Shown: positions 57,036 to 64,000 of the stretch, in pieces
Numbering within the stretch: position 1 is the first letter of the stretch
Layout of the letters: each line of letters begins with the position of its first letter
Assembly: GCF_023516215.1 (NCBI RefSeq)
Contig: NZ_CP097349.1
Location: forward strand, 3,100,001 to 3,164,000
Direction of reading: 5' to 3'
Length of the DNA: 64,000 nucleotides
Source of the DNA: Cytobacillus pseudoceanisediminis
GTDB lineage: Bacteria; Bacillota; Bacilli; Bacillales; Cytobacillaceae
Position numbers and translations under genes: made by a program
Notes under the pieces: generated by a model
Databases searched by the model: none
The model's input: only the letters and a program-made list of their open reading frames with translations
Told to the model about the DNA's origin: nothing

Positions 57036-58490
57036 ATGATGATTACTTTTTTAGTCTGTATTGCACTTTTAATTATTGGTTATTTTACGTACGGCAAGTT
57101 TGTTGAAAAAGTATTCGGTGTGAAGGAGGCACGGACGACTCCGGCCTACACGCATGCTGACGGTGTGGACTATATCGCAATGAGCACACCAAAGAACTCG
57201 TTGATTCAGCTATTGAATATTGCAGGTACTGGTCCGATTTTCGGCCCGATTATGGGAGCGCTTTACGGACCTGTAGCCTTTATCTGGATCGTGGTCGGCT
57301 GTATTTTTGCCGGTGCCGTTCATGATTATTTAACTGGAATGATTTCGATCCGCAACCGCGGCGCGCATTTGCCTGAGCTTGCGAGCAAGTTCCTCGGGAA
57401 AGTCATGAAGCATGTTGTGAACGCTTTCGCCGTTCTTCTTCTGTTATTGGTTGGTACGGTGTTTGTTACAACTCCGGCTGATCTGCTTTATGTGGTAATG
57501 GATCAAAAAATCTCACTAACTCTAATCATTGCTGCAATTTTCATCTATTATATTTTGGCGACTTTGCTGCCTGTTGATAAAATCATCGGACGCCTGTACC
57601 CATACTTTGGCGCATTGCTTTTAATCAGCGCATTTGGCGTAGGTATTGGTTTAGTGGCAACTGGTGCCGATATTCCGGAAATTTCTCTGCAGAATTTCCA
57701 TCCGGCTAACGCACCTATTTTCCCATTGCTGTTTTTCACTATCACTTGCGGTGCTCTTTCCGGTTTCCATGCAACACAGACGCCGATTATTTCCCGTACA
57801 ACTCAGAATGAAAATCAGGGACGCAAGATTTTCTATGGCATGATGATTGCAGAAGGTGTTATCGCCATGATCTGGGCTGCTGCCGCAATGAGCTTATTCG
57901 ATGGTTATAACGGATTAAGTGATTTCCTTGCTAACGGAGGTCCTGGTGCCGTTGTAAGCGAAGCTTCTACCTTAATGCTTGGGGCAATCGGCGGAACACT
58001 TGCGATTCTTGGTGTCGTGGTCCTTCCGATCACTTCCGGAGATACAGCTTTCCGAAGTGCACGAATGATTATTGCTGACTATATTAACTTCTCCCAGAAG
58101 AAAATTTCCAGCCGTTTGTGGATCGCTATCCCATTGTTTGCTCTTTCTTTGGCACTTACGCAAATCGACTTTAACATCTTATGGAGATACTTCAGCTGGG
58201 CTAACCAATCAACTGCGGTTATCGCGCTGTTTGTCGGTGCCATGTACTTGTATATCGCGAAGAAAAATTACTGGATTTCCCTTATACCTGGAATCTTCAT
58301 GCTGTTAATGGTCCTAACGTATATCTTTAATGCGCAAATCGGGTTCGGTTTATCAATGAATGCTTCCTGGATTGGCGGAGCCATCGGTACCGTCATTCTA
58401 GTGGCACTATTCTTCTCCGCTGCTAAAAAGGCTCGGGCGAATAACCTGCCGCTGGAAGAAGATATTTCCGGCTGGAAGAAATCCGCTTAA
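57036..58490 (+). CDS. cstA: CstA-family carbon starvation/pyruvate-type transporter
   Basis: 484 aa with 12 or more membrane segments. Family motifs: TPAYTHADGVDYIAMSTPKN, LNIAGTGPIFGPIMGALYGP, GAVHDYLTGMISIRNRGAHLPEL, and HATQTPIISRTTQNE. This is the short (about 480 aa) CstA form common in Firmicutes. Family members BtsT and CstA of E. coli take up pyruvate and peptides, and BtsT is driven by a LytS/LytTR pair. The start at 57036 follows AAAGGGGGAT (a second ATG follows at once). Control is inferred to be CcpA repression plus LytT activation. The next gene overlaps its stop codon. Confidence 0.88.
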   Translation: MMITFLVCIALLIIGYFTYGKFVEKVFGVKEARTTPAYTHADGVDYIAMSTPKNSLIQLLNIAGTGPIFGPIMGALYGPVAFIWIVVGCIFAGAVHDYLTGMISIRNRGAHLPELASKFLGKVMKHVVNAFAVLLLLLVGTVFVTTPADLLYVVMDQKISLTLIIAAIFIYYILATLLPVDKIIGRLYPYFGALLLISAFGVGIGLVATGADIPEISLQNFHPANAPIFPLLFFTITCGALSGFHATQTPIISRTTQNENQGRKIFYGMMIAEGVIAMIWAAAAMSLFDGYNGLSDFLANGGPGAVVSEASTLMLGAIGGTLAILGVVVLPITSGDTAFRSARMIIADYINFSQKKISSRLWIAIPLFALSLALTQIDFNILWRYFSWANQSTAVIALFVGAMYLYIAKKNYWISLIPGIFMLLMVLTYIFNAQIGFGLSMNASWIGGAIGTVILVALFFSAAKKARANNLPLEEDISGWKKSA

Positions 58491-58636
58491 TGGGCTGCTG
58501 CAGTCCAAAATACCGTGAAACGGTAAATGAGGAAGAGAAGAAAGTAAACGAAAAAGGGACAGATTCTCTTCCTCTCCTTGCTAAATTGATTTTTGGTGCA
58601 ATATTTGTAATCGGATTATTCTACTATTTAACTTAG
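58490..58636 (+). CDS. 48-aa membrane protein translationally coupled to cstA
   Basis: Its ATG overlaps the cstA stop as TAATG. The product begins MGCCSPKYRETVNEEEKKVN, with vicinal Cys at residues 3-4, a charged linker, and ends in a membrane helix (LIFGAIFVIGLFYYL). A terminator follows the TAG. Short proteins with this MGCC...EEE opening occur in other Bacillus as I recall, unnamed. Coupling to cstA suggests a partner subunit, comparable in position to the small YjiX/YbdD proteins encoded after cstA in enterobacteria, to which it shows no sequence likeness that I can see. Confidence 0.7.
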   Translation: MGCCSPKYRETVNEEEKKVNEKGTDSLPLLAKLIFGAIFVIGLFYYLT

Positions 58637-58637
58637 C

Positions 58638-58665
58638 AAAAGTGCACGTTCATGCGTGCACTTTT
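58638..58665 (+). terminator. Terminator of the cstA operon
   Basis: Perfect 10-bp stem AAAAGTGCAC / GTGCACTTTT with an 8-nt loop. Confidence 0.75.
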
Positions 58666-58692
58666 CCATTTAACCTAAGGAGGCACAAAAAA

Positions 58693-59613
58693 ATGAGAAT
58701 ATTAGTTGTCGGAGCCGGCGCCATTGGCGGCTATTTTGGCGGAAGACTTTTGGAAAAAGGCGAGGATGTTACTTTTTTGGTAAGGGAGAAACGAAAGCAG
58801 CAGCTTGAGAAATACGGGCTTCTAGCGGAAAGTGTGCATGGGGATATGACTTTTCCTGAGCCGAAAACGATCCAGGCCGGAGAAAAGGCAGATGCATTCG
58901 ATGTCATCCTGCTCTCTACAAAAGCCTATCATCTTGAGGGAGCTATAGAGGATATCCGTCCCTTCACAGGCGATAGTACCTTGATTCTTCCTCTCTTAAA
59001 TGGAATCGCACATATGGATCAACTAACAGCCGCTTTTGGGGCAGCGAACGTTCTTGGCGGCCTTTGCTTTATTGAAACCACTCTTGGTGAAAATGGGAAA
59101 GTGATTCAGACAAGCCCGGTCCATGACTTTGTTTTTGGGGAACGATCCGGTGAAAAAACAGAGCGGATCCTGAAGCTTCAAGAGGCATTTTCAGGTACAA
59201 AAGCAAACTTCCGCCTATCCGAAAATATCGAGCAGGAGATGTGGCATAAGTACCTCTTTATCTCCACACTTTCTGGTGTCACTTCCCTGTTCCGTTCACC
59301 CATCGGGCCGATTCGAGATCAGGCATTCGGATTAAATACCGTTAAAATAGTTTTGAAGGAAGCATCTGCTATTATGAGGGGCTTGGATGCTCCGCTGGCT
59401 GATGGGATTGAAGATGCGCAGGTGCAAAAAATAAACGAAATGGGCTATGAAATGAAATCCTCCCTGCAGCGCGATATGGAAAAGCAGCAGGCTATCGAAG
59501 CCGATCATTTCTTTGGATATTTGCTGAAAAAAGCTGAGCTGCTGGATTTGGATGCTCCTGTTATCGGTGCGATTTATGCTAACTTAAAAGTTTATGAAAA
59601 AAATAGTCTTTAA
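58693..59613 (+). CDS. panE: Ketopantoate reductase family (PanE/ApbA)
   Basis: 306 aa. NADP site RILVVGAGAIGGYFGGRLLEKG at the N-terminus; catalytic Lys region in LLSTKAYHLEGAIE; LPLLNGIAHMD; and EQEMWHKYLFISTLSGVTSLFR with C-terminal ...SSLQRDMEKQQAIEADHFFGYLL, where the last motif (E-x-D-x-F-G) binds substrate. It reduces 2-dehydropantoate to pantoate for CoA synthesis; paralogues on other 2-keto acids exist, and closeness to a possible pyruvate/CstA locus makes that worth noting. The start at 58693 has AAGGAGG nine nt upstream. Confidence 0.8.
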   Translation: MRILVVGAGAIGGYFGGRLLEKGEDVTFLVREKRKQQLEKYGLLAESVHGDMTFPEPKTIQAGEKADAFDVILLSTKAYHLEGAIEDIRPFTGDSTLILPLLNGIAHMDQLTAAFGAANVLGGLCFIETTLGENGKVIQTSPVHDFVFGERSGEKTERILKLQEAFSGTKANFRLSENIEQEMWHKYLFISTLSGVTSLFRSPIGPIRDQAFGLNTVKIVLKEASAIMRGLDAPLADGIEDAQVQKINEMGYEMKSSLQRDMEKQQAIEADHFFGYLLKKAELLDLDAPVIGAIYANLKVYEKNSL

Positions 59614-59616
59614 ACC

Positions 59617-59649
59617 AAAATCCGAGCAGGCCAACCCGCTCGGATTTTT
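59617..59649. terminator. Bidirectional terminator
   Basis: Stem AAAATCCGAGC / GCTCGGATTTT with a 10-nt loop between convergent panE and M6 protease genes. Confidence 0.75.
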
Positions 59650-59655
59650 AGTTTA

Positions 59656-61490
59656 TTATTTTTTGCTGCTGTTTGTATTATAGTAGAATTTCGCCGTGAT
59701 GGATCCATCGGCATTTTCTTTAATGTCAGTTACATGGATTCCGGAATCAGCCGGCGTTGAGCTATAGCCCTTCCAGAAGTAGTAAGAACCAGTGTGAACA
59801 TTTCCGGATACAGGTGTGATTTTCCCTCCGGTTTTGAAGAAATCTCCTGCATCACCGCGGTTTAGATTTTTCTCCAAGTCATACTTGCCATCAGCCTGAA
59901 GAACAGATAAACCGTAGTGAGTTACAACTGTACCATCACTTGCTGTTTCAGATTGGTTGTACTGGAAGCGTTTGTTCATCCAGTTTTCCACATTATTCGG
60001 ACGGAAGCCGGCAGTCTGGTACAGGTTGATGATGTTCTCATCTACGTGCCATGCCATTAACCCTTTAGAATCTGCCCCTGGCGAATTAAGCCTTTGTTAA
60101 AGCCATCCTGCTGAACGTTTTCAAATAGGAAGTATTCAGTGCCATTAGAGCCCGGCACTTCCATTTTGACGATGCCGTTATCAGCAGTTGCTTTATTGAT
60201 CGCCGGAAGCGTGATTTCTTTCACGCCATCTTCAGGCTTTACTTCAATTGGATTTACCCACCCCAAGAATATCTTAGAGAACGGATCAAAGTGCGTTGGA
60301 GAGTTTCCTGCATAAGCTGCAGCATCCGGATAGCGCATCCAGGAGCCGCCTGCCATCATTGAGTAGTTTCCTACACCTTCAGAGCTGTAAACCGTATCAT
60401 AGAAATCAGGCAATCCTAGCGCATGTCCAAATTCATGAGCGTAAACCCCGGTTTGTGCAGGGAATGGACCCGTTTTTGCTTCTTCTTTGTAGGTATTAGT
60501 AGCTGCATCGAAACCGGCAACGTTTCCGCCGATGCCTGGCTGAATGTTGTAGTTATTGACTACTACTCCGTCATAGGTCATATCTTCTGCAACTGTTTTA
60601 TTAATCCATTCATTTTGAGACATGCCAGCATGTACATCTGCAGGTTTGCCAGTTTCATAGTATTTCCCATAATATAAAGCACTTAGCAGGCTCCACTTAT
60701 GTGACCAGAACTGTGCCGGGTCACGGCTGAATTCAGCTCCTGTACCTTCATGAATGACGAAGATATTAGGCACTTCCCCATTCTCAGCATACTTCGAGAA
60801 GTCAACCTGCTCGTCTGCCGCTTTCAGCAAGTCACGGATGAATTCGCCTGTATGGGCATCCCCATTCACATTGCCATTAACGTATGTACCATTTTCAGCA
60901 TATTTACCTTCCTGATCCAAGTAGTATGAAGCACCTTTAGGCATCTCTACCCATACAAATTCGGTGTTTTCCTTGCGGACCAGGTTGGTTTTTCCATAGC
61001 TGGATTCTTTATAAGCATTTTGCATCGTGCGGTCCTTTGGAACATTCTCACCATCATATTTCTGGAATTGAGGAAGCTCATAAGGATTATACTCTGTTCC
61101 AAAAATTAAATCCTCATAATACTCAGCTGGAACTTGTCCAGGCATATCACCGACCGGCTCATCACCATCCGAATACTTTGCCAGAAGAACAAGAACCGGT
61201 ATATCTCCTGTTGCTGCTTTATACGCCACATGATTGTCACCAGGCTGCTGGAACTTGGCTCCTGCCTTTGCTGCTTTCTCAGCCGGATCGACCTTTGATA
61301 GATCGATTCCCAATTCCTTTGCTTTTGCAGCAAGCTCCGGCGACGCACCTACATGATGGGCAAGACTGATTTGATATTTACTTTCCTGCTTTGCCTGAGT
61401 ATCTGCCGGTCCCGCTCCTGCAAAAACGGCACTTCCTGCTAAAGCAAGGGATAAAGCTGAAGTGGATAGAACTTTTAACATTTGACTCAC
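59656..61490 (-). CDS. Secreted M6 metalloprotease, second copy (frame broken once in a homopolymer)
   Basis: Repaired length is about 611 aa. The first frame starts at 61490 behind AGGGAGTGAG with a signal peptide (LKVLSTSALSLALAGSAVFA), then a pro-region, and the M6 domain with HEFGHALGLPDFYD and YSMMAGGSW. It runs to GLIRQG and the second frame continues ADSKGLMAWHVDENIINLYQ to KFYYNTNSSKK. One base added to the C4 run at 60075-60078 joins them. It is shorter than the InhA-like paralogue at 20.6 kb and lacks its beta-rich insert. Role: extracellular proteolysis. Confidence 0.85.
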
Positions 61491-61698
61491 TCCCTATAAT
61501 CTGTTTCTGTAATCTAAATAGTACAAAATATTCAGTATTTTCAAAATAGGAACAAAGGATGGTTTATAAGATTTCTCGTGGTCTAAAAGACTTATTTTTC
61601 TGAAAAGTTACAGGTAAAAAGATTATTTCTCTGTGAAATTTCCTTTAACTGTTTAATGATTTATAATAGAGGGATATGTAGATAAAGGAGACTCTAAC

Positions 61699-61886
61699 AT
61701 GACTCATATAGAAGACAATAATCGAAAAAAATCAGCTTAAAAGAAGCAATGAAACAGCAGCTTATGAATAAAAAACAAGAGCAGGCAGGCGGAAAGTTCA
61801 ATAATACTCCGGTTAAATCGGCGAAAGCATTGAAAAGCCAGCAGACAAAGAAGACCAATAACCAGCGGAAACGGACGGGTGTATAA
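61699..61886 (+). CDS. Small basic protein before ywbE (frame broken once in a homopolymer)
   Basis: From the ATG at 61699 behind AAAGGAG the frame stops after MTHIEDNNRKKSA. Adding one A to the run of seven at 61725-61731 gives about 62 aa (MTHIEDNNRKKISLKEAMKQ...RKRTGV) whose stop overlaps the next start as TAATG. The product is rich in Lys, Gln and Asn with no membrane segment. The clean end-to-start overlap with ywbE supports the repaired frame. Family unknown; nucleic-acid binding is possible from composition only. Confidence 0.6.
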
Positions 61887-62080
61887 TGGAAGGGCAGAAT
61901 CGCGCTGCAATCGCGCCTGGGTTAAAAGTAAAAATTGTTCTTAAAAAGGATCAGCGGACAGGTGTGCTGACAGAAGGAATAGTGAAAGACATTCTAACAA
62001 AGTCACCTTCTCACCCGCACGGTATAAAAGTGAGACTCGAAGATGGACAGGTTGGCCGGGTAAAACAAATTTTACGTTAA
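61886..62080 (+). CDS. ywbE: YwbE-family (DUF2196) protein
   Basis: 64 aa, matching the family length. It contains the characteristic VLKKDQRTGVLTEGIVKDIL, SPSHPHGIKVRLEDGQVGRV and KQIL. The fold is expected to be a small beta-barrel (SH3/KOW-like); cellular role is not established. The start at 61886 overlaps the stop codon of the small basic gene, so the two are translationally coupled. Confidence 0.82.
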   Translation: MEGQNRAAIAPGLKVKIVLKKDQRTGVLTEGIVKDILTKSPSHPHGIKVRLEDGQVGRVKQILR

Positions 62081-62128
62081 TAGGGACAGTTCCCTTACAC
62101 TAGATTTGGTTATACTGGGAGGAGACTA

Positions 62129-63382
62129 TTGGTTACACTGATCAAGCCTTTACTGGTAAACATTACAATACTTTTTTCATTTACGTTTAACGGGAATTTG
62201 TTTTTTCCATATCAGACAAAGACCCCTCTTACCCTTAAACAAAAATTGATTTACGGACTTCTCGGCTCATTCGGAGCACTTTTATGCATGTTTTATCCTA
62301 TTGAAACGCTGGGGGAAACCCATTTTGATTTGCGCATGGTCGCCATCATGATCGTGACGCTGTATACAGGATGGCTTCCCGGCTCTATTGTGATGCTGAG
62401 TACCGTCATTACCCGCTATTTAATAGGCGGACAGTTCATTTATATTGGAATTTTGGTTTCCATTCTGGCATTTGTGATTACCCTTTCCCTAAGACGAGTG
62501 TTTCTTAATTCCAGCCATCGGGTAGTGACTGGTTCTTTTATTCTGTTCTTTTATTTTTACTTATATATATCCATCATTGCCACAGCCGTCATTTTTCTTG
62601 ATACATTCTTTTACCTGACTTACTTCGTTGCGTTTTACCTGACATTTATTGCACTTATTTTTGTCATCGAAAATCTTTTCAAAACGAATAAACAGATCAG
62701 TGAAATGATGTATATGGATAAGCTGACAATGGTCGGCCAGCTGGCAGCTTCCATCGCACATGAAATCAGAAATCCTTTATCCACTGTGAGGGGCTTCATT
62801 CAATATTTGAGCCAGGATACGTCGGATGAGAGCTTAAAAAAGTTCTCCCCGCTCATTATTGAGGAATTGGATCGTACAAACAGCATCATTACAAACTATT
62901 TAAAAGTCTCAAAGCCCGAGCAGTTCCATCTGGCTAATGTCCCCCTGCATGACGTGATTCAGGATTGCGTACTGCTCATGAGACCCCTTGCTTCTTATGC
63001 CAATGTGGTGATTGAATACGCGGATAAAGGGCCTTTTTATGTGCAGGGAGATGAACACCACCTAAAACAGGCCATCATGAATGTGATCAAGAATGGTATA
63101 GAATCAGTCCCGGAAAAGGGAAGGATTCAAATTTTCACCTCTGCTGATTATTTTCACAACACGGTTGAAATAACCATTTCAGACAACGGCCGGGGCATGA
63201 CATCCGAGCAATTAGAGAATATCGGACTGCCTTTTTATACAACAAAGACGAAGGGAACTGGACTTGGCAGCATGGTTACGAACAAAATCATCCGTGAAAT
63301 GCAAGGAACGATAGAATATGACAGCGATATTGGCAAGGGAACGACAGTGAAAATCATACTGCCCCTGCTGAAGAGTGAATAA
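62129..63382 (+). CDS. 5TM-LYT sensor histidine kinase, sporulation-kinase type
   Basis: 417 aa from a TTG at 62129 (GGGAGGAG upstream). The N-terminal 190 residues are a 5TMR_LYT-type sensor (KLIYGLLGSFGALLCMFYPI, DLRMVAIMIVTLYTGWLPGS, and three further segments). Then HisKA with IAHEIRNPLSTVRGFIQYLS and HATPase with NVIKNGIESVPEKG, DNGRGM and GTGLGSMV. It has no cognate response regulator beside it. This architecture is that of KinB-type kinases feeding Spo0F. It resembles the kinase at 27.0 kb only in the catalytic half. Confidence 0.82.
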   Translation: MVTLIKPLLVNITILFSFTFNGNLFFPYQTKTPLTLKQKLIYGLLGSFGALLCMFYPIETLGETHFDLRMVAIMIVTLYTGWLPGSIVMLSTVITRYLIGGQFIYIGILVSILAFVITLSLRRVFLNSSHRVVTGSFILFFYFYLYISIIATAVIFLDTFFYLTYFVAFYLTFIALIFVIENLFKTNKQISEMMYMDKLTMVGQLAASIAHEIRNPLSTVRGFIQYLSQDTSDESLKKFSPLIIEELDRTNSIITNYLKVSKPEQFHLANVPLHDVIQDCVLLMRPLASYANVVIEYADKGPFYVQGDEHHLKQAIMNVIKNGIESVPEKGRIQIFTSADYFHNTVEITISDNGRGMTSEQLENIGLPFYTTKTKGTGLGSMVTNKIIREMQGTIEYDSDIGKGTTVKIILPLLKSE

Positions 63383-63401
63383 GGAAAGAAAAATTGCCAA
63401 A

Positions 63402-63427
63402 AAAAGAGTGCCTGAGTGCACTCTTTT
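63402..63427. terminator. Bidirectional terminator
   Basis: Stem AAAAGAGTGC / GCACTCTTTT with a 6-nt loop between convergent kinase and exonuclease genes. Confidence 0.75.
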
Positions 63428-63440
63428 GCTGTATTGCCTT

Positions 63441-64000
63441 TTAACCAAGCCGGCCCTGCATCGCAGGCTGGTATTTTCTCATCGGACCTTTTGCCAGAAC
63501 ATCACGCATATAGAAATCCCCGGCAGGATTTGTTTTTTTCAGCAGTTCTAAGAGGTATGTAATATCATCCATAGCCCTATGCGTCTGGCTTTCTGCAATC
63601 TGATGGGACTGAAGGAGCGTCAGCAGCTTGCTGTCTGTAAAACCATATTCCTTCCATGGGACACTTCTCATTGTGCAATACCATTTTAATTCGTTGATGT
63701 CTTCAGGATACATCCGGTATAAAAAGCTGCGGTCAAAGGATGCATTATGAGCGAAAACGGAATCGGCATGAAAGAAATATTTTTTTATTTTGATATCATC
63801 AAAGCATTTACCGCTGACAGCTTCATAAGGAATTCCGTGAACTCTAAAAGCGCGGCTGTAATTGTTTTTGGCCGATTTGCTTATGGGCTCCCGCAGGAAT
63901 GCAGCTTTATCCTTAATATCAAGGATCTCCCCTGTATCCGCACGGTAGGAAAACAGCTTTAATGCCAGTTCGATGATTTCATCGGAATTTGGTCCAAGTC
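63441..64000 (-). CDS. DnaQ-like (DEDD) 3'-5' exonuclease, C-terminal part (runs off right edge)
   Basis: The frame is open from the right edge to the stop at 63441, giving at least 186 residues. Visible motifs: FRVHGIPYEAV, ExoII AHNASFDRSFLYRM and ExoIII HRAMDDITYLLELL; the ExoI DxE motif lies beyond the edge. Such enzymes trim DNA or RNA 3' ends, either alone or as proofreading subunits. A stand-alone exonuclease is likely, as no polymerase domain is seen. An internal Met at 63713 is not the start, because the upstream sequence continues the family match. Confidence 0.82.
   Translation of the reverse strand, partial: LGPNSDEIIELALKLFSYRADTGEILDIKDKAAFLREPISKSAKNNYSRAFRVHGIPYEAVSGKCFDDIKIKKYFFHADSVFAHNASFDRSFLYRMYPEDINELKWYCTMRSVPWKEYGFTDSKLLTLLQSHQIAESQTHRAMDDITYLLELLKKTNPAGDFYMRDVLAKGPMRKYQPAMQGRLG

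Noticed and set aside
61699..62080. Toxin-antitoxin pair
   Set aside because: The second gene is a plain YwbE-family protein and the first is a basic low-complexity protein. Neither has toxin or antitoxin features.

Overview
The window looks like chromosomal DNA of an endospore-forming Bacillaceae bacterium, probably from the Bacillus/Cytobacillus/Mesobacillus part of the family. The evidence is strong AGGAGG ribosome sites with frequent TTG starts, a GerA-type germination operon, a sporulene/hopanoid cyclase, two sporulation-type sensor kinases, a tyrosyl T-box riboswitch, a cre site, LiaIH and YfkN/YfmL/YhfW/YjaZ/YwbE-like proteins. I see no rRNA, tRNA, CRISPR array or prophage.

Layout. 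0-2.3 kb: lia cell-envelope stress operon (minus strand, cut at the left edge) and a degenerate M50-like membrane protein. 2.3-9.6 kb: sporulene cyclase, VanW protein, RraA-like protein, Fpg/Nei glycosylase, Cys/Met PLP enzyme and small membrane proteins. 9.6-13.9 kb: ger operon (85-aa membrane protein, gerB, gerA, gerC). 14-20.5 kb: Rieske/FAD oxidoreductase, an IS1182-family element set between 25-bp palindromic direct repeats, amidase, DEAD-box helicase. 20.6-31 kb: secreted functions (immune-inhibitor-A-like M6 protease, YfkN-like nucleotidase, subtilase) with a sensor kinase and a Zn alcohol dehydrogenase. 31-35.4 kb: phoX-tatA-tatC and an alanine/Na+ symporter. 35.5-45 kb: MFS exporter, CoA-disulfide reductase, class II aldolase, second subtilase, mtnA-mtnK, RsbR paralogue. 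45-53.3 kb: lactonase, quinone oxidoreductase, T-box/tyrS, methionine aminopeptidase, Nudix, YjaZ-like protease, acetyltransferase. 53.4-59.6 kb: LytS/LytT two-component pair, a striking tandem array, cstA with a coupled 48-aa protein, and a ketopantoate reductase-like gene. 59.6-64 kb: second M6 protease, YwbE, a sensor kinase and a DnaQ-like exonuclease cut by the right edge.

How it fits together. Many products act outside the cell to release nutrients: two M6 proteases, two subtilases, a nucleotidase and a PhoX phosphatase with its own Tat translocase. Others take up or salvage carbon: a CstA carrier next to LytST, and MtnK/MtnA plus a class II aldolase, which could form a DHAP shunt.

Two window-wide observations stand out. 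(1) Intergenic DNA at four loci carries degenerate repeats phased at 20-21 bp. The largest (about 56.03-56.84 kb) is a higher-order array of about 6.5 units of 123-124 bp, each holding six GCGC-type cores 21 bp apart (one step is 19), and it lies between lytT and cstA. (2) Twelve genes are broken, and all thirteen breaks are repaired by adding one base to a homopolymer of 4-7. That points to homopolymer under-calling rather than gene decay, so these genes are annotated as single CDSs with the break noted.
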